A DNA stretch of 64,000 nt, from positions 186,001 to 250,000 of the forward strand of contig NZ_NFJD01000003.1 in the NCBI RefSeq assembly GCF_002159705.1, given 5' to 3'. The position numbers and the translations under genes are program-made. Origin of the DNA: Elusimicrobium sp. An273 (GTDB lineage Bacteria > Elusimicrobiota > Elusimicrobia > Elusimicrobiales > Elusimicrobiaceae). Each line of letters starts with the position of its first letter. Position 1 is the stretch's first letter. The notes under the pieces were generated by a model, which saw only the letters and a list, made by a program, of their open reading frames with translations, made no database searches and was not told where the DNA came from. Shown piece by piece: positions 26,655 to 35,016 of this stretch.

Positions 26655-27524
26655 TTAAGAACCTCTCGGATGATGATTTAAATTTTTGTAATAAACCGGA
26701 ATTTTACATATTTTTATAAGCTGGTGGTTGGAGCGGGTAATGTCGTTGCTGTAAAAAAAACGCGATACCCGATACAGCTTGGCCTGCATTTCAAACCAGC
26801 GGCGTTTATCAAACCCTTTCACCGCATACCCCTGCGCCTCCACCACACAGCCGAAAACGCGCTCAAAAACGTGGGCCAAGGTGCCGTCCTGCACGGAAGC
26901 GTCCGTAGGCGGAAAATCGGCCGCCGTAAAGGATTGTTTGATTTTCTCCAACAGCCGGGCCCGCACCAAAAACATCGTCCCAGCGGCAAACGTAATTTTG
27001 TCCGGCACGCAAAGCCCCATTTGTTTTAACACCCGCTCTATTTCCGGGCGCAAATAGTCCGAGCATTCCGGCTCTTGGGTAATCAGATAACGCGAAGAAA
27101 TCATCCCCAGCCGGGGATCCGCGGCAAACGCTTCTAGGTTGCGCCGCCAAATATCGGCCGACCCCAACAGCGCGTTCATCAACAAATCCACCCACCGCTT
27201 TTTGGTAATGCACCTTCCGTTAATCCACGTTTTCTGAAGGCCGGATTTATTTTTGGTATGTATTTTTAAAATTAAATCATACCGGGATAAATCCACCTTC
27301 TGTAAAAAATCCACAAACGGCCCCACGTCGTAGCCCCGGTTGGGCGTCTGCCAAACGGTGCTTTGCGGGTGAAACGCTTTAATGGCCTGCGCCAGCGGGG
27401 CGTTTTCTTGGCTTAAGGTTACATACAAATGATATTCCCCCGCATCCAAGTGCTCCAAATACTTGCGTATTTCGGGCCACCGCTGCATATAATATAAGTG
27501 CAAATGCACGGCTGTCGGTTTCAT
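26655..27524 (-). CDS. Rhamnan synthesis protein F-like (RgpF)
   Basis: About 289 residues. Recognisable blocks are VHLHLYYMQRWPEI, PNRGYDVGPFVDFL, DLILKIHTKNKS and AAGTMFLVRARLL, which mark the RgpF family linked to rhamnose-glucose polysaccharide assembly. The ATG at 27524 overlaps the rfbB stop codon (ATGA) and fits translational coupling; an ATG five codons earlier is possible. It is placed directly after the dTDP-rhamnose genes, which fits a rhamnose-containing polymer. Whether RgpF is a transferase by itself is not settled. Confidence 0.82.
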   Translation of the reverse strand: MKPTAVHLHLYYMQRWPEIRKYLEHLDAGEYHLYVTLSQENAPLAQAIKAFHPQSTVWQTPNRGYDVGPFVDFLQKVDLSRYDLILKIHTKNKSGLQKTWINGRCITKKRWVDLLMNALLGSADIWRRNLEAFAADPRLGMISSRYLITQEPECSDYLRPEIERVLKQMGLCVPDKITFAAGTMFLVRARLLEKIKQSFTAADFPPTDASVQDGTLAHVFERVFGCVVEAQGYAVKGFDKRRWFEMQAKLYRVSRFFYSNDITRSNHQLIKICKIPVYYKNLNHHPRGS

Positions 27525-28534
27525 TTCTGTAAATACCATTCTACGGTTTTGCGCAGTCCCGTTGCAAAATTTTCTTCGGGCTTCCAGCCCAGCTGCGTCT
27601 CTATTTTAGAGGCGTCAATGGCATAGCGGCGGTCGTGCCCGGCGCGGTCTTTCACAAACGTAATTTGCGCTTGATAGGATTTCCCGCCGGCAGACGGCTT
27701 TAACTGATCAAGCAGTCCGCACACGGCCGCCGCAATTTGCAAATTGTTGCGTTCGTTATGCCCACCTATGTTATAAGTTTCCCCGGCGCGGCCTTTTTGC
27801 CACACCCGCACAATCGCCTTGCAGTGATCCAGCACATACAGCCAATCCCGCACGTTTTTTCCGTCGCCGTAAATTGGGATAGGCTGCCCGCCCAGCGCAC
27901 GGCGGATGATGGTGGGGATTAATTTTTCGGCGTGTTGTTTGGGGCCGTAGTTATTGGAACAGTTGCTGGTCGTTACGTTAAGCCCATACGTATGATAGTA
28001 AGCGCGCACCAAAAAATCGCTGGAGGCTTTGGACGCGGAATAAGGCGAATTGGGTGCGTAAGGCGTCTGCTCCGTAAAATACCCCGTTTCCCCCAGCGAT
28101 CCGTACACCTCATCGGTGGAAATATGGTGGAAGCGGCACCCTTCATAGCCGGGTTTTACCTGCCCGGGCGCCTGCATCCAATGGAGGCGGGCCGCCTCCA
28201 GCAGGGTAAAAGTGCCTTCTATATTCGTTTTGACAAACGGCAAAGGGCCGGAAATGGAATTATCCACATGCGATTCCGCCGCCAAATGAAATACGCCGCG
28301 GATGTCGTATTGTTCAAACAATTTATTTACGAGCTCCGCCTCGCAAATATCCCCCTGCACAAACGTATAGCGCGCCCGGTTTTGGCATTCTTTTAGGTTT
28401 TCCAGACTGCCGGCATACGTCAGCTTATCCAAATTGACCACCCGATACGGCGGAAAATGTTCCAAAAAATACGGAATAAAGTTGGAGCCGATAAAGCCCG
28501 CTCCGCCCGTTACCAAGACAGTTTTTTCAGACAT
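27521..28534 (-). CDS. rfbB: dTDP-glucose 4,6-dehydratase
   Basis: 337 residues. Second step of dTDP-L-rhamnose synthesis: dTDP-glucose to dTDP-4-keto-6-deoxyglucose. The NAD site is VTGGAGFIGSNF, the substrate loop HLAAESHVDNSI, the catalytic residues are in HISTDEVYGSLG (T, D, E) and YSASKASSD (Y, K), and NNYGPKQHAEKLIP follows. I start it at 28534 (MSEKTV) because AAAGGAG lies 7 nt upstream; the frame extends seven codons further. The start lies 25 nt inside rfbD. Confidence 0.95.
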   Translation of the reverse strand: MSEKTVLVTGGAGFIGSNFIPYFLEHFPPYRVVNLDKLTYAGSLENLKECQNRARYTFVQGDICEAELVNKLFEQYDIRGVFHLAAESHVDNSISGPLPFVKTNIEGTFTLLEAARLHWMQAPGQVKPGYEGCRFHHISTDEVYGSLGETGYFTEQTPYAPNSPYSASKASSDFLVRAYYHTYGLNVTTSNCSNNYGPKQHAEKLIPTIIRRALGGQPIPIYGDGKNVRDWLYVLDHCKAIVRVWQKGRAGETYNIGGHNERNNLQIAAAVCGLLDQLKPSAGGKSYQAQITFVKDRAGHDRRYAIDASKIETQLGWKPEENFATGLRKTVEWYLQK

Positions 28535-29355
28535 GCGTCCACTCCTTTCGTCCAATGGTCAATGGCAATCCCCGTTTCTTTTTTAATTCGGCTTTTGTCC
28601 AACACCGAAAAAGCCGGCCGCCGCGCCCGGGTGGGATATTCGCGCGTGGCAATGGGCAGCACCTGTGCGTTTAATCCGGCCTGGCGGACGGCATAATACG
28701 CCAGATCATACCACGAAGCCACCCCTTCATCCGTAAAATGATACAGTTTCTTTTCCCCTTTTTGTAAGCATTCCAGCACCCGCACGACGGCCGCCGCCAA
28801 ATGCGGGGCATAGGTGGGCGAGCCTATTTGGTCGGACACGACCCGGATTTCCGCCCGGGTGCGCCCCAGCTCCAATATGGTTTTTACAAAATTTTTGCCA
28901 TACGGGCTGTACAGCCACGCCGTGCGGATCACCGCCGCCGTGTGCGCCAAGCCGAGCACGGCTTCTTCCCCCTGCCGTTTGGTCTTTCCGTATACGCCCA
29001 ACGGGCACGCTTTGTCCGTTTCTGTTAGCGGCGTATGGGCGGTGCCGTCAAATACATAATCCGTGGAAATATGCACCAGCGGAATTTGCAGCCGGGCGCA
29101 GAGGCGGGCCAAGTGTGCAGGCCCCAACGCATTTACTTGATAGGCCCGTTCGGGCTCTTCTTCGGCTTTATCCACATCCGTATACGCGGCACAATTTACA
29201 ACGCCTTGCAGCAAATGGCTTTTTGTAAAGGCTTCCAACGCGGCCGGATCGGTAATGTCCAACTGGGCCGCATCGGTGTAGAGGGCTTTTTGTTCCCCCA
29301 TGACCTCTTGCAAACACCGCCCCAGCTGGCCGTTGGCTCCGGTAATTAAAAGCAT
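28510..29355 (-). CDS. rfbD: dTDP-4-dehydrorhamnose reductase
   Basis: 281 residues. Last step of dTDP-L-rhamnose synthesis: NAD(P)H-dependent reduction of the 4-keto group. [14 protein letters not shown] binds the cofactor, VNCAAYTDVDKAEEEPERA and HISTDYVFDGT hold conserved residues, and YGKTKRQGEE has the catalytic Tyr-Lys pair. It overlaps rfbC by 10 nt at its start and rfbB by 25 nt at its end, so the four rfb genes form one tightly packed transcript in the order A-C-D-B. Confidence 0.95.
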   Translation of the reverse strand: MLLITGANGQLGRCLQEVMGEQKALYTDAAQLDITDPAALEAFTKSHLLQGVVNCAAYTDVDKAEEEPERAYQVNALGPAHLARLCARLQIPLVHISTDYVFDGTAHTPLTETDKACPLGVYGKTKRQGEEAVLGLAHTAAVIRTAWLYSPYGKNFVKTILELGRTRAEIRVVSDQIGSPTYAPHLAAAVVRVLECLQKGEKKLYHFTDEGVASWYDLAYYAVRQAGLNAQVLPIATREYPTRARRPAFSVLDKSRIKKETGIAIDHWTKGVDACLKKLSW

Positions 29356-29900
29356 GGGTGCTCCTTATAGCAGGCAAACGAGGGGTTTTGGGCATCTTTT
29401 TCAGACAAAACCGCCTCTTCGGGGCGCAGTTTCCAATCAATGTTCAGTTCCGCATCGGCAAAGTAAATGGCGCCTTCGGCCTCGGGATGGTAAAGCTGAT
29501 CGCACTTATAGGCAAACCGCGCAGACGGGCTGAGTACGGAAAACCCGTGGGCAAACCCGCGCGGAATAAAAAGCTGTTTTTTGTTTGCGGCAGAGAGTTC
29601 CACCCCAAACCAACGCCCGAAAGTAGGGCTGGTGCGGCGCAAATCCACGGCAACGTCCCACACCACGCCGTCTAATACGCGCACCAGTTTTGCCTGGGCA
29701 TAAGGCGGTTTTTGAAAATGAAGCCCGCGCAGCGTGCCGTGCTTGGAAAAACTTTCATTATCCTGCACAAACACCGCTCCGCCGCAGGCTTCGCGCCATT
29801 TTTCCGCTTGGTACGATTCAAAAAAATAGCCCCGTTCGTCCTCAAACACCTGCGGAACGATAACGGCCAACCCTGCGATGTCGGGTTTAAAAAAATCCAT
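29346..29900 (-). CDS. rfbC: dTDP-4-dehydrorhamnose 3,5-epimerase
   Basis: 184 residues, the usual cupin-fold length. Third step of the pathway, epimerising dTDP-4-keto-6-deoxyglucose at C3 and C5. Conserved blocks: [28 protein letters not shown] (with the catalytic His), [28 protein letters not shown] and [15 protein letters not shown]. It overlaps rfbA by 14 nt. Nothing unusual. Confidence 0.95.
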   Translation of the reverse strand: MDFFKPDIAGLAVIVPQVFEDERGYFFESYQAEKWREACGGAVFVQDNESFSKHGTLRGLHFQKPPYAQAKLVRVLDGVVWDVAVDLRRTSPTFGRWFGVELSAANKKQLFIPRGFAHGFSVLSPSARFAYKCDQLYHPEAEGAIYFADAELNIDWKLRPEEAVLSEKDAQNPSFACYKEHPCF

Positions 29901-30771
29901 TTTTCATATCCTCCGGGATATGGGCCAGGTACTGGCCGTATTCGGTATTTTTCATCAGCTCTGCGCGGCGGGCCAGCTGTTTGGCGTCAATCCACCCGTT
30001 TTTAAAAGCAATGCCTTCCAAGCAGGCAATTTTGAGCCCCTGCCGGCTTTCCAGCGCTTCCACAAACATAGACGCTTTAATTAAGTCCGTCGGGATGCCT
30101 GTGTCCAGCCACGCCATGCCGCGCCCCATCAGTTCCACCTGCAGTTCCCCCGCTTGCAAATACCACTCGTTAATATCCGTAATCTCCAACTCGCCGCGGG
30201 CGGAAGGTTTTAGCTGTTTGGCAATGTTCACAACGCGGTTGTCGTAAAAATAAAGGCCGGTTACCGCCCAGTTGGATTTGGGATGCCGCGGCTTTTCTTC
30301 AATAGAAACGGCCTGCAACTGTGCGTTTACTTCCACCACGCCATAGGCTTGGGGATTTTTTACGTGATAGGCAAATACCGTGGCTCCGCGGGGGCGGGCG
30401 GCGGCTTTTTGCACCAGTTGTTTTAAGTCCCGTCCGTAAAAAATGTTATCCCCCAACGTCAAACAGACGCTCTCGTTTCCGATAAAATCTTCCCCCAGCA
30501 AAAATGCCTGCGCCAAACCTTCCGGGCGGGGCTGCTCGGCATAGGAAATATGGATTCCAAACGCATCGCCCGTGCCAAACAGGTGCCGGTAGAGCGGCAA
30601 ATCCTTGGGGGTGGAAATAAGTAAAATGTCGCGTATTCCGGCCAGCATCAGCACGGAAAGCGGATAAAAAATCATCGGTTTGTCGTAAATCGGAAGGAGC
30701 TGCTTGGAAACAGCAAAAGTAGCAGGATATAAACGGCTGCCCGTTCCGCCGGCTAAAACAATTCCTTTCAT
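29887..30771 (-). CDS. rfbA: Glucose-1-phosphate thymidylyltransferase
   Basis: 294 residues. First step of dTDP-L-rhamnose synthesis: dTTP plus glucose-1-phosphate to dTDP-glucose. The nucleotide-binding [16 protein letters not shown] is followed by [18 protein letters not shown], the metal site in [10 protein letters not shown], and [24 protein letters not shown] precedes the ATG. Full length and well conserved. Confidence 0.95.
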   Translation of the reverse strand: MKGIVLAGGTGSRLYPATFAVSKQLLPIYDKPMIFYPLSVLMLAGIRDILLISTPKDLPLYRHLFGTGDAFGIHISYAEQPRPEGLAQAFLLGEDFIGNESVCLTLGDNIFYGRDLKQLVQKAAARPRGATVFAYHVKNPQAYGVVEVNAQLQAVSIEEKPRHPKSNWAVTGLYFYDNRVVNIAKQLKPSARGELEITDINEWYLQAGELQVELMGRGMAWLDTGIPTDLIKASMFVEALESRQGLKIACLEGIAFKNGWIDAKQLARRAELMKNTEYGQYLAHIPEDMKNGFF

Positions 30772-30795
30772 ATACCTTTCTCCTGGGCTTGACGG

Positions 30796-31788
30796 TTACC
30801 TCACTATACAGGCCAAATACGACAGGTGGCTATCTTTTAAATGACGGGCAATTTGGCACATAAATTGATATTTATACTTTTTTACCGGCCCGCAATACCG
30901 GGCAAATTTTTCGATTTGATTGAAAGCTTCCCGGCAAATTTTTGAAACGGCATATTCGGGTGCAAAAGAGTATTTGCGTATGCGGCGCACAGCGTGCAGC
31001 GTAAGCCCGATAATTTTTTCATAAAAGGCTTTTTCCACCAAATGCCGCTGTACCAAATCCCCGCACAAAAACACCATGGCTTCCAGCGTGCCGTAGGCGC
31101 ACAAACTGCGGTTGCTGGAAACCGAATTGGCATTTCCCACCCGGTAAACATACAAGTGCTCCGGCAAAAAAACGATTTTTTTACTGTACTGATAAAGCAA
31201 AATTTCAAACGAAATGTCCTCCGGCAGTACATGGGGAATAAACCCAATTTTGTGTTCCTTCAAAAGCGAGGTTTTAATTAATTTCAGCCATACTTGGGAA
31301 TCATCCAGCGCCGCCTGCAAACGTTCCAAAGAAGTACTCGGCGGAAGCAAATGGGAAAATTCCTTGTATTTCTTTTCGCACGGCACCAAAGTGTTTTTGC
31401 GGATATCTTGCAATTGGTACAAACAGCGCACCACATCGGCCCCGGTATTTTGAGCCGCTTGGTACAAGTGGGCCAAATACTCCGGATGTACCGAATCGTC
31501 CGCGTCTATAAAAGCAATGTATTCTCCCGCCGCTTCCTGCAACAATAAATTGCGCACCACCGCCACACTTTGGTGGGCAGGCAATTTAAGAAGCTTCATC
31601 CGGGGGTGCTTTCGGGCGTATTGCTCCAATATGTCGGCACTTTTATCGGCAGACGCGTCATCAATGCAAACCACTTCAAAATTGGGATAAGTTTGTGCAA
31701 AAATGCTGTCCAAGCACATCACCAAAAAAGGTTCTGCGTTATACACCGGCACCAACACGCTAATAAGCGGGAACTTGAAATCTGTCAT
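30796..31788 (-). CDS. Family 2 glycosyltransferase
   Basis: 330 residues. The GT-A domain is clear: ISVLVPVYNAEPFLVMCLDSIFAQT, CIDDASADKS and AFIDADDSVHPEY. It is the first gene of the minus-strand glycan cluster, 24 nt before rfbA. An extended -10 and a leader hairpin (31862-31914) lie upstream. Donor and acceptor unknown. As the promoter-proximal transferase next to rhamnose genes it could be a rhamnosyltransferase (inference). Confidence 0.87.
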   Translation of the reverse strand: MTDFKFPLISVLVPVYNAEPFLVMCLDSIFAQTYPNFEVVCIDDASADKSADILEQYARKHPRMKLLKLPAHQSVAVVRNLLLQEAAGEYIAFIDADDSVHPEYLAHLYQAAQNTGADVVRCLYQLQDIRKNTLVPCEKKYKEFSHLLPPSTSLERLQAALDDSQVWLKLIKTSLLKEHKIGFIPHVLPEDISFEILLYQYSKKIVFLPEHLYVYRVGNANSVSSNRSLCAYGTLEAMVFLCGDLVQRHLVEKAFYEKIIGLTLHAVRRIRKYSFAPEYAVSKICREAFNQIEKFARYCGPVKKYKYQFMCQIARHLKDSHLSYLACIVR

Positions 31789-31861
31789 ATTTTGTACGCT
31801 GCGTTTTTTAGTTAATTTGCCGTTTACTAATTAAATTTAATTATTCCCAAATAAAATGAAA

Positions 31862-31914
31862 GGAGAACTGCATAGCCGGTCTACGCAGTCTCCCCAGCTC
31901 TCTTTATTATGGCA
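31862..31914 (-). promoter_or_regulatory. Candidate promoter and leader hairpin of the glycan cluster
   Basis: On the minus strand an extended -10 TGCCATAAT (31914-31906) is followed within about 12 nt by a stem GGAGACTGC with GCAGTTCTCC (one bulged base; 31893-31862). A leader of about 110 nt then runs to the ATG at 31788. The hairpin sits at the very 5' end of the predicted mRNA. It could stabilise the transcript, act as an attenuator, or simply terminate the preceding gene. Confidence 0.45.
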
Positions 31915-31954
31915 AATTAACCGTTGTTAAGCAACCCAGATATGGGCTATCGTC

Positions 31955-32758
31955 CTATTCCCATTTTAAATGAAAAGTCTCGCTCCATAATTTTGCTTCC
32001 AACAGTGTATTTTGTCTTACGTGCGGCGGAATAAAAGGCGCTTCGTTTGGATACATTTTATGGAAAGCATCCAGCGCGTCAAAGTAATCGATAATAATGG
32101 CCCGGATACCGCCTTGCTGATAAAGTGCCAGTTGGCGGTCTATATTATGAAACAAAACGCTGAATTCCGGCCGGCCGTGAAAGGGATGCAAAGAACCCGG
32201 CGCATTGCGCTGCAGTTCGTCTAACCGGATCGTCCACGGTTGGCCTTTTTCCATGGCTTCACGTTTCATGGTGGCGTAAATTTCTTTGAGGGTGCTTTTG
32301 TTTACAATGTGGTGTACGCCGTTGTATCCCCCCACATAAAAGATGCTTTTCCAAAGCGGTATATACTTGGGATGCACGGCACCGCGTTCCCGGGATAAGG
32401 AGGTAAGCACACGCAAATAATGATAGCTGCCCCATAACGTGGAAGGGCTGCGAAGAATAGGCGCCGGGAAAGAGAGCTCAATATGAATTTCCGGAACGGT
32501 TACGGTGCCTAATTTGTTTGCAAATGTTCTATTTTGAGTATAGGTGCGCAGGGAGGTTGGTTTGCGCAGGCTGGAGATATACTGCGCCAAAGAAGCACTG
32601 GCCAGCGGCGCTTGCACATGGCCGGTAATTTTTCCGGTGGAGACAGGTTTAAATTTAGCCCGTTTGGCAACTCGTACCAACTGATAGGCGCTCTGTCCAA
32701 AAACAACGCTTTGACTTTCCAGCAACAAAACAACAAGTAAGACAAGGATTTTCTTCAT
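31955..32758 (-). CDS. Secreted protein with HNH/His-Me finger-like histidine pattern
   Basis: 267 residues with a signal peptide (MKKILVLLVVLLLESQSVVFGQ). The N-terminal half is not recognisable. The C-terminal half holds YNGVHHIVNKSTL near residue 155, then LQRNAPGSLHPFHGRPEFSVLFHNID around 190-215. A paired His followed by Asn and more His over about 50 residues resembles His-Me finger (HNH-type) nucleases, where HHI/HHIVP is the usual first strand. I infer a secreted nuclease-like domain, without proof. A weak Shine-Dalgarno (GAGAG) precedes the ATG. It is the third secreted enzyme-like protein of unknown role in the window, after those at 2403 and 3417. Confidence 0.6.
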   Translation of the reverse strand: MKKILVLLVVLLLESQSVVFGQSAYQLVRVAKRAKFKPVSTGKITGHVQAPLASASLAQYISSLRKPTSLRTYTQNRTFANKLGTVTVPEIHIELSFPAPILRSPSTLWGSYHYLRVLTSLSRERGAVHPKYIPLWKSIFYVGGYNGVHHIVNKSTLKEIYATMKREAMEKGQPWTIRLDELQRNAPGSLHPFHGRPEFSVLFHNIDRQLALYQQGGIRAIIIDYFDALDAFHKMYPNEAPFIPPHVRQNTLLEAKLWSETFHLKWE

Positions 32759-32974
32759 AAGCGGCTCTCACTGTTTCGGTCAATCCTTGCTGAATCCCGT
32801 ACGCCACGAGTGCAACTTGTTTCAGCGTAAATGTTCCCCGATCCGGCCGGGGGGCGTTTTTCATATTCTACTTTATTATTACGATTTGTCCAGCCTTTTA
32901 TATAAATAAAGGCTGTTTTATCCGAACGGACTTTTCTTTGTTTTCAAGCGGCCAACGGAAAATTTAATAAACGC

Positions 32975-33003
32975 TTGAACTAATAATTTAAATTAGTTAT
33001 ACT
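32975..33003 (+). promoter_or_regulatory. Strong sigma70-type promoter in an intergenic region
   Basis: TTGAAC (32975-32980), an exact 17-nt spacer and TATACT (32998-33003). No protein gene follows on the plus strand; a hairpin and a terminator do. The region 32759-32974 upstream holds no other gene that I can support. Confidence 0.6.
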
Positions 33004-33009
33004 AAAAAT

Positions 33010-33144
33010 AGCCTTAATTAATGATTAATTGGGGTTATACAACTAAAGCAAACCAAAACGGAGCTGGCAAAAAGAAAGGCAATTCCCTTTCTTTTTGCCT
33101 GAGGAACCGACGGCCGGCTGTTTTTCCAGCCGGCCGGATTTTTA
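33010..33144 (+). ncRNA. Candidate small non-coding RNA
   Basis: A predicted transcript of about 135 nt runs from the promoter at 32975-33003 to a strong terminator. It contains a 14-bp perfect stem (GGCAAAAAGAAAGG, 33066-33079, with its complement at 33086-33099). It ends with the stem CGGCCGGCTG/CAGCCGGCCG (33111-33136) followed by GATTTTTA. I could not match it to 6S, SRP, tmRNA, RNase P or a riboswitch I know. A short frame (ATG at 33021) runs through the terminator and lacks a Shine-Dalgarno, so I do not treat it as coding. Confidence 0.5.
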
Positions 33145-33153
33145 TCCCCTATA

Positions 33154-33182
33154 AAAACACCCCGGTTGAGCCGGGGTGTTTT
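33154..33182. terminator. Bidirectional terminator after the CCA-adding enzyme gene
   Basis: AAAACACCCCGG and CCGGGGTGTTTT pair around a short loop, with A and T flanks. It serves the minus-strand gene ending at 33202 and backs up the ncRNA terminator. Confidence 0.85.
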
Positions 33183-33201
33183 AAATTCTGCTGCGGCAGC
33201 T

Positions 33202-34314
33202 TTAACGGGTAAGAAAGGCGATTGCTTCTTCCCGGGATTTAATTTCACCGTTCCATTGCGCTTTGCGCACGCGCCCCAGCGCGCCGGAAATTTTCCGCCC
33301 GGAAAGGCCCAAATTTTTAAGCTCCCCCCCACGCACGAAACACGGCTCCAACGCCTGTAAAGGCAATTTTGGGAAAACCGTTTTTAAAACGGTTTTCTGC
33401 ATTTCGGACAGCGGGCCGAGCGGGCACATTTGCTCCTGCGCAATCTTCCACGCCGAAACAATCTCCTGCGCCTTGTCTTTGGGCAAGTGGAGCGTACGGA
33501 CAAAATCTTCTCCGCTGGGCCCCAGCGAACACGCCAGTACCCCCATCCGCTCCGCCGGAGTAGAAACGCTATCTAACGCGTCATTCCAACGAAGCCCCGG
33601 CCAGGCGAATTTGAGCATATCGTATTTTTCCATTAAGCCAAAAATTTCTTTCACGCGTTTTTCTTTCAAGACTTTTAAAAATTCCTGACAAAAGCGTTCC
33701 CGCGTCAGCAAAAGCGGATATTCTTCCTTAACCGCCGCTTGCAGCAGCCGCTCCGTTTTGGGCGCCAGCCGCCAGCCGAAACGCCCGGCAAAACGCACCG
33801 CACGGTACATGCGGGTGGGATCGTCCAAAAAGCTTTTATCGTGCAAAATCCGCACGACGCCGGCGTCAATGTCTTTTTGGGCGCCGAACGGGTCGTACGA
33901 TTGACCGAAATTTTTAGGCAAAATGGAAAGGCACCAGGCGTTGGTGGTAAAATCCCGGCGGAACAAATCGTCTTTCATTTCTTTTGAAAACGCCACCACC
34001 GGCAAGGCTCCCGGGTGCGGGTAGCTTTCCTTGCGTGCGCGCACCATGTCCAACTTGAGGCCGTTATCCAACTGCACGCGAAACGTGCCGAACTGGGAAA
34101 ACTTCCGCTTGGCGCCTCCCCAGCGTTTTACGCAAAACCCCGCTACGGATTCCTGGTTTCCGTCAAAGGCTAGATCAATATCCAATGTATTTTTTTTAAG
34201 GTAAAAATCCCGCACGGCGCCGCCCACCACCCAAGCTTTCAGGCCCAGTTTCTGGGCATATTCTCCAATGGTATAGAGCGGCTCCCGGTAAGATTTCGGT
34301 ATGGTAACAGTCAT
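33202..34314 (-). CDS. CCA tRNA nucleotidyltransferase / poly(A) polymerase family
   Basis: 370 residues, class II nucleotidyltransferase. The head shows AWVVGGAVRDFYL with the GG-x-V-R-D nucleotide-binding motif and the metal-binding DIDLAF (D-x-D) near residue 46. Further blocks are RRDFTTNAWCLS, DDPTRMYRAVRFAGRFG and TRERFCQEFLKVL. It adds or repairs the 3' CCA of tRNAs. It fits the genome: tRNA-Arg(TCG) at 35949 lacks an encoded CCA while three other tRNAs here encode it. No HD domain is visible. A split A-adding/CC-adding arrangement cannot be excluded. It overlaps the CpXC-like gene by 4 nt. Confidence 0.88.
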   Translation of the reverse strand: MTVTIPKSYREPLYTIGEYAQKLGLKAWVVGGAVRDFYLKKNTLDIDLAFDGNQESVAGFCVKRWGGAKRKFSQFGTFRVQLDNGLKLDMVRARKESYPHPGALPVVAFSKEMKDDLFRRDFTTNAWCLSILPKNFGQSYDPFGAQKDIDAGVVRILHDKSFLDDPTRMYRAVRFAGRFGWRLAPKTERLLQAAVKEEYPLLLTRERFCQEFLKVLKEKRVKEIFGLMEKYDMLKFAWPGLRWNDALDSVSTPAERMGVLACSLGPSGEDFVRTLHLPKDKAQEIVSAWKIAQEQMCPLGPLSEMQKTVLKTVFPKLPLQALEPCFVRGGELKNLGLSGRKISGALGRVRKAQWNGEIKSREEAIAFLTR

Positions 34315-34952
34315 AGCACCTGCGGCGGCAAAGCCCCCTCTTGGCTCATACGGTCTTCAAAATTGCGCAGCAACAAGCTTTTAAGACCGCTTTTCAACAC
34401 TTTGCTGGCGGCCACGGCGTAATCGTTGGCAGTTTTGGAGGGAGCCGGTGCCGGCACGTAGAGAGGAAAATGATTGGCTCTTGCGTATGAAGGTTTCAGC
34501 CGCGCTACTTGCATTCCCATAGCGGCGGCGGCTGCCGCAACCGCTTCGGACTCGTACGACTCCACTTCTTCGTGCTGCAACAGCGTTTTCAGCGCGTCCA
34601 GCCCGAACACGCAAATGGGAGGATAGTCCATATGCAGCGGTTTAAGCAGCGTATTTTTAATTAATTCGTAATCTTTCTGCATCCGTTCCCGCAGTTGCGC
34701 TTCGCGCGGGCGGTCTTTCTCCGAAAATACAAAGACCAATAGCTCGGCGGGAGCGTCAAAATAAATCAAATCGCCGTCGTGGTGGAAAAACGTGCCGCAT
34801 TCCGGGCACTGTACTAAATTGAGTTCTCCGCCCATAATGGCGGATTTTAAATCGGGGTCTTGGTCGGCGCTGACCAAAGACCAGTACTCCACATCAAAAG
34901 GTTCACAATGGTTGGGGCAGTGAGCGGCCGCTTCATTTTTGATAGATTTCAT
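34311..34952 (-). CDS. CpXC-like zinc-finger domain protein
   Basis: 213 residues. The N-terminal region has a cysteine pair CPNHC near residue 12 and a second pair, CPECG, near 55, separated by the FDVEYWSLVSADQDPDLKSAI segment typical of CpXC proteins. The first pair is spaced C-x3-C instead of C-x2-C. The remainder is helical with no known domain. It starts a two-gene operon with the CCA-adding enzyme (ATGA overlap). On the minus strand TGCTATAAA ends 8 nt before the ATG, so the leader is at most 1-2 nt. Function unknown. Confidence 0.65.
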   Translation of the reverse strand: MKSIKNEAAAHCPNHCEPFDVEYWSLVSADQDPDLKSAIMGGELNLVQCPECGTFFHHDGDLIYFDAPAELLVFVFSEKDRPREAQLRERMQKDYELIKNTLLKPLHMDYPPICVFGLDALKTLLQHEEVESYESEAVAAAAAAMGMQVARLKPSYARANHFPLYVPAPAPSKTANDYAVAASKVLKSGLKSLLLRNFEDRMSQEGALPPQVL

Positions 34953-35001
34953 ATGTATTATTTATAGCAAAAAAACATTAGTTTTGCTACTTTTCTTAAA
35001 A

Positions 35002-35010
35002 TGATAAAAT
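35002..35010 (+). promoter_or_regulatory. Extended -10, predicted leaderless promoter of the CDF gene
   Basis: TGATAAAAT is followed by TTAAAT and the ATG at 35017. No Shine-Dalgarno is present. A minus-strand TATAAA box for the CpXC-like gene lies about 40 nt away, so 34953-35016 is a compact divergent promoter. Confidence 0.65.
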
Positions 35011-35016
35011 TTAAAT

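Noticed and set aside
32655-32864. Minus-strand frame of 69 codons overlapping the start of the secreted 31955 gene
   Set aside because: The first 40 residues look partly protein-like, but the remainder is the signal-peptide region read in the wrong frame. There is no Shine-Dalgarno, and a leader peptide role cannot be supported.
33010-33144. Riboswitch (c-di-GMP or preQ1 type)
   Set aside because: The conserved GCAAA-type cores and receptor pairing are not present and no gene follows the terminator. I keep it only as an unclassified RNA candidate.
33021-33212. Small plus-strand frame of 63 codons
   Set aside because: It runs through two hairpins including a terminator, has no Shine-Dalgarno, and shows no protein-like pattern.
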